Below are positions 33,150 through 43,994 of a stretch of 64,000 nt of DNA, piece after piece. The position numbers and the translations under genes were made by a program. A model generated the notes under the pieces. The model worked only from the letters and a program-made list of their open reading frames with translations, was not told the origin of the DNA and searched no databases. This DNA is from Atherix ibis (lineage: Eukaryota > Arthropoda > Insecta > Diptera > Athericidae): contig OY282605.1 of the NCBI GenBank assembly GCA_958298945.1, positions 27,568,811 through 27,632,810 of the forward strand, written 5' to 3'. Position 1 is the first letter of the stretch. Every line of letters begins with the position of its first letter.

Positions 33150-34022
33150 TTAGTTTCAAAAGCTTTTAAAAATATTTTACTATTTTTCAAATGTCTTAGT
33201 ATTAAAAGCTTTTTAAAAATAGTTTACTCTTTTTTTACATGGTCTAGTGTGTCCTCCATTTAAAATTTTTTTTCTATAATTGTTTTTTGCAAGGACTAAG
33301 AAAAACTTTTTTAATTCTAATATATTGGGTGTTTTTTATTTTGGGTATGAAACGAGTTGTCATCTATAAAAGTTTGTTATTAATTTGTATACAGTATAGT
33401 TTACCATTTTTATAATGGATAAACTTACGCTTGAATAGTGTTTTATAAATCATTCAAATTAACTTCAAAAATAAGTCGACAATCCGCGAAACGTGCCGAA
33501 AAGAGGATCATTCCATCTACAAAATGCAGTATTAATTGGCGTCATCGGCTACCTGTTTTCGTATTACGATTAATGAACAAGATTCCCAAGTCATGATCAA
33601 TAATTATTTATTTGAAAATATATAAGCCACACTCCCGGGTAACATGTGGTTTTAACATGTCTCAAGGAGCCATTGATCAATTTTCAGACAAGAATCTGCA
33701 GACACAAAATTTTTTCACCTTACGAATTGGCATCCAAGATTTGCAGACACGAAGTTTTTTTCACCTTGCGAATTGGCGTCCAAGATCCTGAAATTTGACA
33801 CAGTTTGGATATTTTTTATAGCAATATGTAAAGTTGTTGATGTATGCTAACAAATCAGAAATAATTTACGGATTGAAAGCTACCATTTGGCGAATTATAG
33901 CGGCAATAGAACCGGATTTACTCGCAAAAGTGGTTGAGAATTTGATTGAATGGATGAGGTTCATCCAAAACAACCAACATGGCCATATGAGCAAAATTAT
34001 ATTTTTTTTGCTTAAAAATTAA
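33150..34022 (+). pseudogene. DD41D-containing tandem unit B
   Basis: Second copy of the 32286 unit: the same TAGTTTCAAAAG start, GCAAGGACTAAGAAAAAC, leader and MDKLTLE start (stop follows). It is better preserved at the C terminus: KSEIIYGLKATIWRIIAAIE, PDLLAKVVENLIEWMRFIQN and HGHMSKIIF, the terminal motif of the family. The QDGAT block is lost. The unit offset is about 864 bp. Confidence 0.65.
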
Positions 34023-35073
34023 AAAAAAATACTGTTTTTAAATAATTTAAAAAATAGTATTTTTTCAAATTTTTAAGCCTTTCACACAAAAAATACCCAA
34101 TTTTCAAAACAAAACCACCAAAAAAGCTCTTATGGCTAAGAGCTTTTTAAAGAAATTTCTTAAAATAAAATAATTTAAAAAAAAATACTAAAATTACTAC
34201 AGGTACGGTTCTATTAAAAATTTGAATAATTTATTTTTCTGTGGAAAATACGCGCAAAAAATATATTTAAGCAAAAATAAGTGCAACAAGCAATTTTTAT
34301 CTCTTAATTATCAAAAATTCTACCTTTTATTACCAAAACTATAGTGAAAAATAGGTTTTATTTTACTAAAAAAAAGAAGATTTATTATATATAAGTTCAA
34401 GGATATATGAAATTATACTCTTGTGATTACAAATATGTATGAGTAAACATTATAAAGTTCCTCATGAGTTGGTTCTCTTCAACTGTAACAAAATATTTTA
34501 CAAACATTTTATAATAAAAGCCAACAAAAAACAATAAAACTTTTATTTCGTTCAATATGAGCTTTTGCATTAAAAAATAATTGTTTTTCCTATAATTTTA
34601 TTCATTTTATAGCACTTATGGTAATATGAGTAAATTTGAAAAATTTTGTGGAAGAAAACTGCATGCGTTTTTTTTGTCATATGAAACTTTTGTGCTTTTT
34701 TTGTGATTATGAGAACTTATTTCCGTTCTGAATCAGCACTTGTATTGGCAACTTTTTACTTTGTGCAAATATTGTGAAGAAAATGTATTTTTTTAATTTT
34801 ATTATTTTTACTTATAAGGTTGCACGAAAAATCTATTTTGTATTGAACTGTTGATAATAACTCACGTTTAGTAATAATGTGACAATTTGCATAGGTTTAG
34901 AAACGTTTGATTTTTTTTCTTCTTCTTTTTGTTGCACCGTTAAAAGTATACAAAATAATAAAATATGTAACTTTGTAACTTGTCCAATATCGATAAAACG
35001 TGAACAGAAAATCGTACATTTTATTAATACCAATTCCTGTAATTGAATTTAATTTGACTAACTTTCTTGTTTA
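34023..35073. other. AT-rich non-coding stretch
   Basis: Nothing recognised except, near 34990-35070, a weak similarity to the Jockey sequence at 60855-60900. It may be the continuation of the LINE interrupted by mariner X. Confidence 0.4.
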
Positions 35074-35075
35074 TA

Positions 35076-35915
35076 CGAGGTGTGGCTGAAAAGTAATAAG
35101 CCTCCGGAATAACCTCCAGATAGAGAAGCTCAAAGGGTTTGTATTCGGAGAGTTTGATAGTCATTCTGATATAGATATGAAGTTTGGAACTTTGTTTATG
35201 GGCAATTATTGGTTTGCAGGTGCTTTTTAAAAATGTGCTCTGAGTCGTGATGGAATACGAGGTATTGTAGAAATTGATGTTTTTTCAACAATTTTATTTT
35301 ATTTTTCTTCCCGAAATTTTTCCCTTGGGCAGCTACATATTGGCAGAGGACATATTTCCAGATCTTTCTCAGTAGTGCTGGAAGGCTTGAAGTGGAATTG
35401 CCTTCAGCTCATGTGGTTACATTTCTTTGGATATTATTGACAAAACCAAGAGTTTTTTTTATCTTGAGAAACAATGAAAATTCACACGAACTGTCATCAG
35501 GTGAGATTGAGTGGCCTGGAGATCCGCAGAAACTTCTTTGTAACTCAAAAACTCTTTGATGAAAATTGCCATGTGACAGAGACCGTTGTCATGGGCCACG
35601 TGTTTGTAATGTCAAAATCTAACTCCGAAAACCCTTTTTCAGAACATTTCAAGGACTTTATTATTAGCTTCAATGTTAATCGATGGTCTGATCTCTTAAG
35701 ACCTCCCAATCGTTTCATATTTTCATCAGTTTACGATGTTGAAAGCCTCCCTGAATGAAGTTTGTCTTTTAACGCATTTCCACTCTCCAACAATTCTTTG
35801 TGCCATCGAAAAACTTTCAAATTCACCTTCACGATCACATAGTTATCGAACGAGTTTAAGAGGAACGTATAGGGTGCACCTGATTGCGCTCCAATTCATT
35901 TACTATCACACCTCG
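35076..35915 (-). mobile_element. Mariner X (copy 1), internally deleted, in a Jockey-like LINE
   Basis: Ends CGAGGTGTGGCTGAAAAGTA (35076) and TATCACACCTCG (to 35915), with TA at 35074-35075 and 35916-35917. The minus strand has RLSTS.TDENMKRLGGLKRS then DHRLTLKLIIKSLK (helix-turn-helix). DNGLCHMAIFIKEFLSYKE (second catalytic Asp) and ELKAIPLQAFQHY (C terminus) follow. The first and third catalytic blocks are deleted. The plus-strand 94-codon frame across it is a shadow. The LINE continues directly at 35916. Confidence 0.75.
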
Positions 35916-36120
35916 TAGATATTTCCCAAGCTTTTGATTGTATATATGGCATCCTAGATTCCTCTGGAAACTCTAAAGCTTTTCACCTTCTGCACATTAT
36001 CTTATTATAAATTCACATCTCGTCCAATGTCATATCCAAATAACAGTTAATACGGAATTTTTAGATATATATGGTGTTTCAGGTGGAGTCCCACAATGCT
36101 GCTTTCTTGGTCCCGTTATA
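35916..36120 (+). pseudogene. Jockey-like reverse transcriptase, motif A to B
   Basis: The plus strand begins exactly at the mariner end with DISQAFDC (motif A, catalytic Asp), a degraded KLKSF-like stretch, VNTEFLDIYGVSGGVPQCCF and LGPV (motif B). Frameshifts are present. It is cut by mariner Y at TA 36119-36120. Confidence 0.75.
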
Positions 36121-36981
36121 CGAGGTATCGCGAATTTTCAATTTCCGAGGATTACGTATATTTGATTTTCGATTTTTTTGTGGCATTATGTTGATACTCA
36201 TTTCTCTCACTTATGCCGACAAGTTCGGCCATTTTTAATGTTCAGTTAATTTTTGACAGCTGCTTTGCTTGCACGTGTTTTGGCTCGTCTTCGATTTTTA
36301 CCCATTCCAAAAAATGGATCAAAGAATCTGTATCAAATTTTGTGTGAAAAACGAAATTAATTGCGCGGACACATTTCGAATGTTGACTGTGGCATATGGT
36401 GAAGCTACCTTGGACAGAAGCAACATTTATCGGTGGTACAAAATGTTCTCAGAGGGCCGAGAATATGCGCCAAGTTCGGTAGATTGGATTCTGTCCACGA
36501 CGACCCAAATTTGCTCCAGAGAGTCATAACTGGTGACGAATCATGGGTTTATGGTTATGACGTGGAAACCAAAGCTCAATCATCCCAATAAAAGCTGCCG
36601 CCCGAGCCAAGACCGAAAAAAGCGCGAAGTTCTACCGAATGTGAAGGTTTTGCTTACAGTTTTCATCGTTTGCTGGGGCGTGGTGCATCATGAGTTCTTA
36701 CCACAGGGTAGAACGGTCAATAAGGAATATTACCTGCAAGTTATGCGCAAGTTGAGCGAAGCAATCCGCCAGAAACGCCCGGATTTGTGGAAGAACGAAA
36801 ATTGGTGGAAGATCACAAAATATGATTTTTTGAAGTGCTTCGAGGATTGGAAAAAACGTTGCCACAAGTGTATAATATCTGGTGGGGATTACTTTGAAGG
36901 GGACAAAATAGATATTCATGAATAAATAAATAATTTTTGAAAAAAAACACAAAATTCGCGATACTTTTTGAACAGATCTTG
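36121..36981 (+). mobile_element. Mariner Y (copy 1), internally deleted
   Basis: TA lies at 36119-36120 and 36982-36983. The right end is TTTTTGAACAGATCTTG, and the left terminal repeat has lost about 14 bases. The start MDQRICIKFCVKNEINCADT lies at about 36314, followed by YGEATLDRSNIYRWYKMFSE (helix-turn-helix). A deletion then joins to LLQRVITGDESWVYGYDVET (first catalytic Asp). Next come VLLTVFIVCWGVVHHEFLPQ and a deletion removing the second and third Asp. KNDFLKCFEDWKKRCHKC and GDYFEGDKIDIHE close the C terminus. Dead, but structurally clear. Confidence 0.85.
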
Positions 36982-37345
36982 TATATGGTATTTCTGGTGG
37001 AGTCCCACAAGGCTGCTTTCTTGGTCCCATTACTCACTAAATTCCATATAATTTTAAGACTATCACGGCCATATTAACTATCCATGCAAATGTAGGATAG
37101 TTAATATGGCCGTGATGGTCTATCCGAAATAGCTTCTAATTATTTACAATCCCGTATCCATAATTATTCTTTGCCGAAAGTGGCAATATGCGTTCACAAT
37201 CCATTAAAGTAGTTTACTAAGGATCGTAATTTGACCATATATTAGGTCTTAGGAATTTACTTAGACAAAATATTAACTAGAATCCATACAAGATTAAAAT
37301 TCTTACTGTACGTATAGGATGGTTTAACGCACTAGTTATAAGAGG
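36982..37345 (+). pseudogene. Jockey-like LINE fragment downstream of mariner Y
   Basis: Starts YGISGGVPQGCFLGPI, repeating the ~55 bp already present on the left of mariner Y (direct duplication of motif B). Next is a perfect-stem hairpin (37057-37121). RKWQYAFTI and a degraded LGIYLDKILTRIHTRLK (equivalent to YLGxxLDxRLTW) follow. The catalytic FADD box is missing, replaced by the hairpin. Confidence 0.65.
37057..37121. repeat. Inverted repeat (hairpin) in LINE remnant
   Basis: Arms 37057-37083 and 37095-37121 (27 nt, one mismatch, 22 nt perfect: ATCACGGCCATATTAACTAT...) enclose an 11-base loop. It sits where the reverse-transcriptase catalytic box should be. Confidence 0.9.
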
Positions 37346-39434
37346 GGAAAATGTACAATATGCAATTTATGCCTAACCTCGTAAACGTGCTATTAACAGT
37401 AAAGTTAGTTTCCAGATGCCACAGGATGACAAGATATATTTTTAATAACGAAAAACACTAAAATGAAACACCAAAAAAAATAGACTAAAATCTATAATTA
37501 ACTAAATTAATAGAAAAATCATTTTTATTCAGTAAAAAAGGTTTCGGAATTTTGTCTTAAAAATTTATACCATTGCCTCAGAGAGTAAAGTGATTTTTGA
37601 TATTTTTTGGTGTGTTTTTCTTTAATTGTAGGTTCATACTCAAAATGCTAGTAGTTGTAATTATTAGTGTAACTTTTTTAAATTTCGCAAAAAGCTTCTG
37701 TAACTTATAAGGAAAACGATAAAACCAACAACAAAAAGTTATATTAAATAAAAATTGTAACAAAACGTGAATTGCAAAACGATAAATTGCTCAAAACCCT
37801 AGTGTACCTGATGTTGATTAAACTGAAGTTAAGATGTTTCCTATTGTTTTCTATACACATAGTTATAATCTACAATGGTAAGTTAATGATTAAAATACTA
37901 TGATTCTCACGAAAAAATTGCAACAAAAAAAGCTTCTTACACTAACCGAACTAGACTAAAGGTTATTAAACTTGTTTTTTTTTGTTGATTCAATGATCAT
38001 TATTGCCGCCCTTTCTCCCATCCTTTAAAAAATGCAATCGGAAAATCTAAATTCTCTGACTAATATTTAATTATTAATTTTTTTTTCTTCTGTGTGTAAG
38101 ACATACTAACTAGTATATTTTCATTGTAATATTACTATACTTATTATTGTTATTTTTGTTGTTTTTTTTTTGTTTTGTTGCTCCAATATTTTTTCTTAAA
38201 CTTTTCTCCCATGCCGTCGTGTAACTTAAAAACTACGAGAATCCGACTAACACAATTCATAGCTTTCCATTCAATCTACTTCAGATTTCTTCATCAAATT
38301 TTTTTCGAATAAGTCTAAATCTTAAGATTATGTTAACTTAGTTTGTGCTTTAGCTGATTTCAATTTAAATACACTCAACAACAAAAAATCTCATACAACG
38401 TTTACACAGTCAATCACCTGATTTAAAACCAGGTGAACAAATGCTGGTATTGAGCTAACCTGACTGTACGAGTACTTTTATTGTCGATGCTAAGCCGATA
38501 GACTTGAATTTGACTGTCTACCTCTACAGTCAGGTATTAGGAAAAAATCTTATTCAGGTCATCGGAATACAAACCTCGAAATGAATTCTTGTCAATATTA
38601 TCGAGTCAATGGGTTTGTCCAGGTGCAGGAATGTTTTACTTTCTTAACAGAAGAAAAAAAAACCATTGTAATAATAACAAACAAAAACCAATGCTAACTT
38701 TTTATAATAATTAGATAAAAACTATTGAGAAATTATGGATAAGGGGAAGGGGGGAAAGGGGACGGAAGATTTTTAATAAAAACAATTTTTTGGTTGATGT
38801 TTTTTTGTTATTTTTCAAATCAATCTACCGACTAGATAAATTATCTTTAATAATTTGGTATTGAAGCGAACAATTTTCGACGACCTATAATAAGAGCTAC
38901 TGTACGTAATTACGTGTGTAGTACGATTTTGTATTGCGAATAGTTTGCAAAGCTAGTTAGTCGCACATCCAATAGAGGGAATTACCATCAAAATTCAGAC
39001 CAATAACAGAATTATAAATTTTGACCTTAAGCATATTTATTGTAGTATGTTTTTTCACCATTCATCAATTTGGTAGTTAAAATTTTGGTTGTTTTTTTTT
39101 ACTTTTCCCATGAAAATTATTATATCGGTTCAAGTAGTAGATTTTTGATTTTTCTTCTTTCTTTTTTTTTGTATTTGTTATAGTCAAAAATTTTAAGCAA
39201 TTTTCATAGACGTCTATTCATATATCTTAAGTTTAGTAAGGTACTCACATAACCTAAATCACGCAAAAGGTTTTACCAATTTACTTCAGTAGACCAGTAA
39301 TAGAAGGAGAAGTTTCTGAAAAACTTTTCTGATTTTACAAAAGAAAATTATATAAAAATTACGTATTAATTGGTAATAATTGAACGATTTAATTTTATTT
39401 TGGATAGTACATTTTTTTTATTGTTTTCTTCTTA
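37346..39434. other. AT-rich stretch with a G-rich purine tract
   Basis: No genes. 38743-38761 is GGGGAAGGGGGGAAAGGGG, an isolated purine tract. Around 38410-38540 are small inverted repeats built on ACCTGACTGTA / TACAGTCAGGT. Nothing else is recognised. Confidence 0.5.
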
Positions 39435-39436
39435 TA

Positions 39437-39539
39437 AGGTGCGGCAGAAAAGTAATTACATTACTGAGAGTGATTTGGCAACATTGTGGACTTTTCCTTA
39501 ACATAGGCTAAGGTAGTAGTTTATCCCATACGAATACTA
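39437..39539 (+). mobile_element. Mariner X 5'-end fragment (copy 4)
   Basis: TA at 39435-39436 is followed by AGGTGCGGCAGAAAAGTAAT, close to the mariner X end at 35076. GTGATTTGGCAACATTGTGG then matches 40676-40700 of copy 2. It breaks at the mariner Y insertion. Confidence 0.6.
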
Positions 39540-39541
39540 TA

Positions 39542-40446
39542 CGAGCTCTGTTCAAACAGTATCGCGAATTTTGTATTTTTTTCTTCAAAAATTATTTATT
39601 TATTCATGAATATCTATTTTGTCCCCTTCAAATTAATCCCCACCAGATATTATACACTTGTGCCAACGTTTTTTCCAATTCTCGAAGCACTTTAAAAAAA
39701 TCATTTTTTGTGATCTTGTTCAGCTCCTCCTTCGATGTCGTCTTTATCTCCTCAATCGTAACGTAGCATCGTCCTTTCATGGGGCTCTTCAGTTTCGGGA
39801 ACAAAAAAATATCACAGGGGGTCAGATCTGGAGAATACGGTGGCTGCGGCATTATTAGTGTGTTGTTTTTGGTCAAAAATGGCAAACGCCAATTTTTGTT
39901 CTTCCAGAAATCCGGGCGTTTCTGGCGAATTGCTTCGCGCAACTTGTGCATAACTTGCACGTAATATTCCTTATTGACCGTTCTTCCCTGTGGAAAGAAC
40001 TCATTATACACCACGCCCCTGCAATCGAAGAAAACTGTTAGCAAAACCTTCACATTCGACTGAACTTGACGCGCTTTTTTCGGTCTTGACTCGTACGGCA
40101 GCTTCAATTGGGATGATTGAGCTTTGGTTTCCACGTCATAACCATAAACCCATGATTTGTCACCAGTTATGACCCTCTGAAGCAAATTTGGGTCGTCGCG
40201 GAAAAAGTCCAACAGCTCCTTAGCAATGTTAATGCGATGCTGTTTTTGGTCGAAATTGAGCAAAAATCGAAGATGAGCCAAATCACATGCAAGCAAAGCA
40301 GCTGTCAAAAATTAACTGACAGCTGGCCGATCTTGTCGGCATAAGTGAGAGACATAAGTACCAACATAACGTCACAAAAAATCGAAAATCGAATATACGT
40401 AACCAGCGGAAATTCAAAATTCGCGATACTTTTTGAACAGAACTCG
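39542..40446 (-). mobile_element. Mariner Y (copy 2), 905 bp, both ends intact, 226-codon open frame
   Basis: Terminal repeats CGAGCTCTGTTCAAACAGTA and TACTTTTTGAACAGAACTCG, TA at 39540-39541 and 40447-40448. The minus-strand frame 40308-39628 is uninterrupted for 226 codons. It starts in leader sequence (MTAALLACDLAHL) fused by deletion to NFDQKQHRINIAKELLDFFR, so the DNA-binding domain is gone. It then has VITGDKSWVYGYDVETKAQS (first catalytic Asp), KVLLTVFFDCRGVVYNEFFP and KNKNWRLPFLTKNN. The second catalytic Asp (HHDN block) is deleted at that last join. PPYSPDLTPCDIFLFPKLKS (third Asp) follows. The C terminus is frameshifted after TKNDFFKVL. Non-autonomous. Confidence 0.88.
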
Positions 40447-40448
40447 TA

Positions 40449-40643
40449 TAATTGGAAATTATATAAAATTATTGTATAGAATGGGACCAAGTACGCTACC
40501 TTGTGGAACTCCAGCTGATGTAACTTGCAAATTATGTTCAAAAAATATTAATTTATAATAAAATACTGTGCAGAAGGTAAAAAGCTCTTGAGTTTTTACA
40601 GAAGCCCGGGATGCCACACACGACCAAAAGCATGGATAATATC
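40449..40643 (-). pseudogene. Jockey-like reverse transcriptase, motif A to B
   Basis: The minus strand begins at the mariner X end with DIIHAFGRVWHPGLL (motif A, equivalent to DISQAFDxVWHxGLL). It continues KTQELFTFCTVFYY, then FFEHNLQVTSAGVPQGSVLG and PILYNNFI (motif B). It stops at the TA of mariner Y. Same arrangement as 35916-36120, inverted. Confidence 0.8.
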
Positions 40644-40645
40644 TA

Positions 40646-41657
40646 CGAGGTATAGCACAAAAGAAATAACAGTGATCTGGCAATACTGCGGATGTTCCCT
40701 CTATTAAGCTTTTATGTTATCCCCTTCTTAACGTTCAGTTTAAGTTTTAACCTCATCTAGAACCCTTTAGAGCCTGTTAGGTAAAGTTAACCTAACTGGA
40801 AAGTTAAAAGCTGTGCCATGGCATTTTGTATTTAGTTTGGTGAATCCTAAAATTTGATCTATTAAAATTTGCAGCAGGCCTTTAAAAAATATTTTTATCA
40901 AGAGCAGCCAAACAAACAGTGATAGACAATCCTCACTCAGGGAATCTCGCAACATCGGAAACTGATGGAAATATGGAAAAAGTCAGGGCTCGTGTGAGGT
41001 CAGATCGTTGGCTTATATTACAGCTGCTAAGCGATGGTCTGAAGTCCTTGAAAGGCTCGACAAAATGCACTGAAAGGGTCTGAAGTCCTTGAAAGGTTTT
41101 GGAGGGCTGTTGAGAACCAGTGAAAAACAACCTTTTTGTAAGTCTTTCAAGGATTTATTTATATAAGGACTTACCTTTTTTATAAATCAAAAACCGATTA
41201 AAACGTGCAATCCTTCAGGGATTACTTTATGAATAGGACCTATTTTTATAAATAAATCCTTGAAAATTTACAAGAAAGTTTTTTCTGTCGTCAGATAGGA
41301 CATTGTCGACACTTGGATGCGCTGCACCTTAACAACTCGTACTGTCAAAATTAGAGAGTTTTTGTTGCAAAAAGGTATTAATGTAGTTCTTTAGCCCTCC
41401 TAATGAGCTCCATTAATTTTTTTTGTGTACCAAGCTTAAAAAACACTTTTAAAAACATCATCTTAAGTACTGTCGATTAGTTATATTAAGGTTGATATAA
41501 GGTCCCAGTCCTGCCCTGCTACGAAGAGTGGAAACACCTCCTACGATGTATAGTTGCCCAAGGAAACTACTTTGAACAGGATAACATTGAATATATAAAA
41601 CTAAAATAAAATCCTTGTAAAAAAAAATCAGTTTCAGTGCCTTTCTGATACACCTCG
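40646..41657 (+). mobile_element. Mariner X (copy 2), degenerate
   Basis: Starts CGAGGTATAGCACAAAAGAA after TA 40644-40645 and ends TTTCTGATACACCTCG (41657). The plus strand has TSETDGNMEKVRARVRSDRW (helix-turn-helix), IVDTWMRCTLTTRTVKIREF then LLQKGINVVL (region around the second catalytic Asp, Asp itself changed). CYEEWKHLLRCIVAQGNYFE and QDNIEYIKLK follow, with a stop at about 41610. The first and third catalytic blocks are lost. Confidence 0.75.
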
Positions 41658-41659
41658 TT

Positions 41660-42980
41660 TACCCTTTTAAGTAACAGTAGTAATGAAAGGTAAATTCTTT
41701 GCATCGGGTGTCTTCAACTAATCGATAAGTACTACTAATTAATAATTATTAAGAAAAAATATATAAATTAAAAAAAGAATTCGAATATTGGAAAACAAAT
41801 AAATTTAAAAAAACCATCTGTGATATTTTAATTTTTAAAACGAGATTGATAGGAAGTAAAATGGATTTTTTTGATAAAAAGTAAAATGGATTTTTGAGAG
41901 TCAAAAAAAATTGCAAAAATAAGATTGAAAAAGAGAGTAAAAATGACACAAAAGATTAATTATTATTTGAATTATTTGAACCCTTATCACACGAAAAGTA
42001 TGCCAAAACGTTTTACGAAAACGTTAGTGGTGCTCAGAGTATGGGAACAATTTAATGTTCCTACTGAAGTTAACTCATAAGATTATTTTTTAGAAAAAAA
42101 ACTAAATCTATTTTGCTTATATCAAAAACCTTGAAAAATATTCTTAAAGATACAATTTACTCTTCCCTTTCCAATGAATAATTTTCTTACAGTTTGTATG
42201 ATGACTTGTTAAGGTCAAATTAATTAACAAATAAAATCAAAGATTTATTCCCATTATAGACTTTTATTGATTGTCGATTTTTGTAATTTTTTTGACTATT
42301 TGAAAAAATTTCTTTTCTTTCCATATTATAAGAAGAATATCTTTTCGATATCATTAGACATCCATTCTCTCAGAAAAAAATATCATAAAAACCGTTCAAG
42401 TACAAGCAAAACATGGAAGTTGAATTGAACCAAAATATAATCAATCAACAATCATTAGAAATGATTTTGTTCCTCCTTTTGTCTGATATCTCTTCAACCA
42501 GTTGTACAATTTCCAATTCATTGCATTTAAGTTAAAGAGCCGCCCGCCATTTATCATCTTATTCTATGACAGCTTAATATAATAACTATCTTCTCACATT
42601 ACGTACCACAAAAACGCCTACAGAAAAATTTATTGCCCAAAAAATACTTCTCACCAATAATAAAAATAAAAAAAAAATAATAACAATAAAAGCTAACAGT
42701 TTTGATGGCATTTAGCTTATAAAGTGCATGAGGTCATACTTAACACCACATAATTTCTATTCGAAAAAGTTTTTCTTGTGGCCATGTCGACTGTCAAGTA
42801 CTTCGGCTAACGATTCATGTTCACGTGAAATTGGAGAAAATTCAATAAAAAACAACAAAAAATCAATATTAAATCAAATAAAATTACTTTTAAGATTGTT
42901 TTTTTATTTTTTGTTGGCTTTATATGCACATGCACAGGTCACAAGAGCTGATTGAGATATAAAAATTCTTACCGTAAGTA
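41660..42980. other. AT-rich non-coding stretch
   Basis: No motif recognised. The 75-codon frame at 42728-42955 shows no family resemblance. Confidence 0.45.
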
Positions 42981-42981
42981 A

Positions 42982-43994
42982 TAAAAGGCAGTATGATAAG
43001 TCAGTGATGAATACAAGACATGTATCTGATATCAGTATTACGATTTTTTTTTATCATTTGCCATTCTTACAAAAATACTATACGAAATTTTAATAACATC
43101 TGTTTATTAATTGAATGTTGACAGCCATTGAAAATAGAAGAAGTTTGTACTTTTTTATAAAACCATATTTTTTGAGGAAAAAACCATGTCTGAAACTAAA
43201 ACCCAGCTTGCAAAGTATTATGGAGAGTGCTTACCATCGTTTTGAATGATTCAGTAATATTTTACTGAATTTCGTTGTGATCAGAAAAGCACAAGTAACA
43301 CTAAGCGCCCATAATGTTCAATTTAGATCATCATCGAAAAGATTCTTAATAAAATCCATGATATTATTTTAAAAGACCATCTAATGAAAGTATATAAAAT
43401 AGTTCGCACTGTAAACATCTCAAAAGAACGTGTAGGTAACATCTTCCATGAAATTTTTGGCATGAGAAAAATCTATCGGCGAAATGGGTATGGCTTTTGC
43501 TAACACCTGACCAAAAATGTGTTCGTGTATAGACTTCAATGGAGTGTTTGGTCATTTGTAAATGTAATACAAATGAATTTGTTACTATTGATGATACATA
43601 GATTTACGATTATACATTAGGAACTAAAGTTCAGCCAAAACCATAGATTTCTACTACTAAACATGCATCAGTGAGGGCAAACACCGGTAACAGGGCAGTA
43701 TTATTAGACCAGGTAAATAATTAAATTATGAAAAACTGACCGTATTTGGTAAAAAAAAAGTTTTACTTCATCGTGACACATTTATCGTCAATTTCAACAG
43801 CAAAATTCTCCAGATTCAACTTCTTGCAAATATTTTCCTATTCTCAAACATGAATAAATAGCTTGGTGGAAAGAAATTTGCGTCCAATTTTGAAGTCATA
43901 GCCCAAACTTAGGCCCCTTTTGCAGAGTTTAACAAATTCTACTACGCGAATTAATTTTTATTTCATTTATCACTAACTTATCATACCGCACTCG
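42982..43994 (+). mobile_element. Mariner family V (copy 2), both ends, degenerate transposase
   Basis: The ends are AGTATGATAAGTCAGTGATG (left) and TCACTAACTTATCATACCGC then ACTCG (right, to 43994 before TA). The plus strand has MSETKTQLAKYY near 43185, KIHDIILKDHLMKVYKIVRT then VNISKERVGNIFHEIFGMRK (helix-turn-helix), TPVTGQYY, and a ruined LFH.D block. No catalytic Asp block is intact. Same terminal repeat as 5564-6769. Confidence 0.7.

Noticed and set aside
35474..35758. 94-codon plus-strand frame
   Set aside because: Antisense shadow of mariner X; the minus strand carries the family motifs.
30120..42950. Shared word GCACATG(T/C)ACAGGTCACAA at about 30127 and 42926
   Set aside because: Similarity ends immediately on both sides; not enough to define a repeat.
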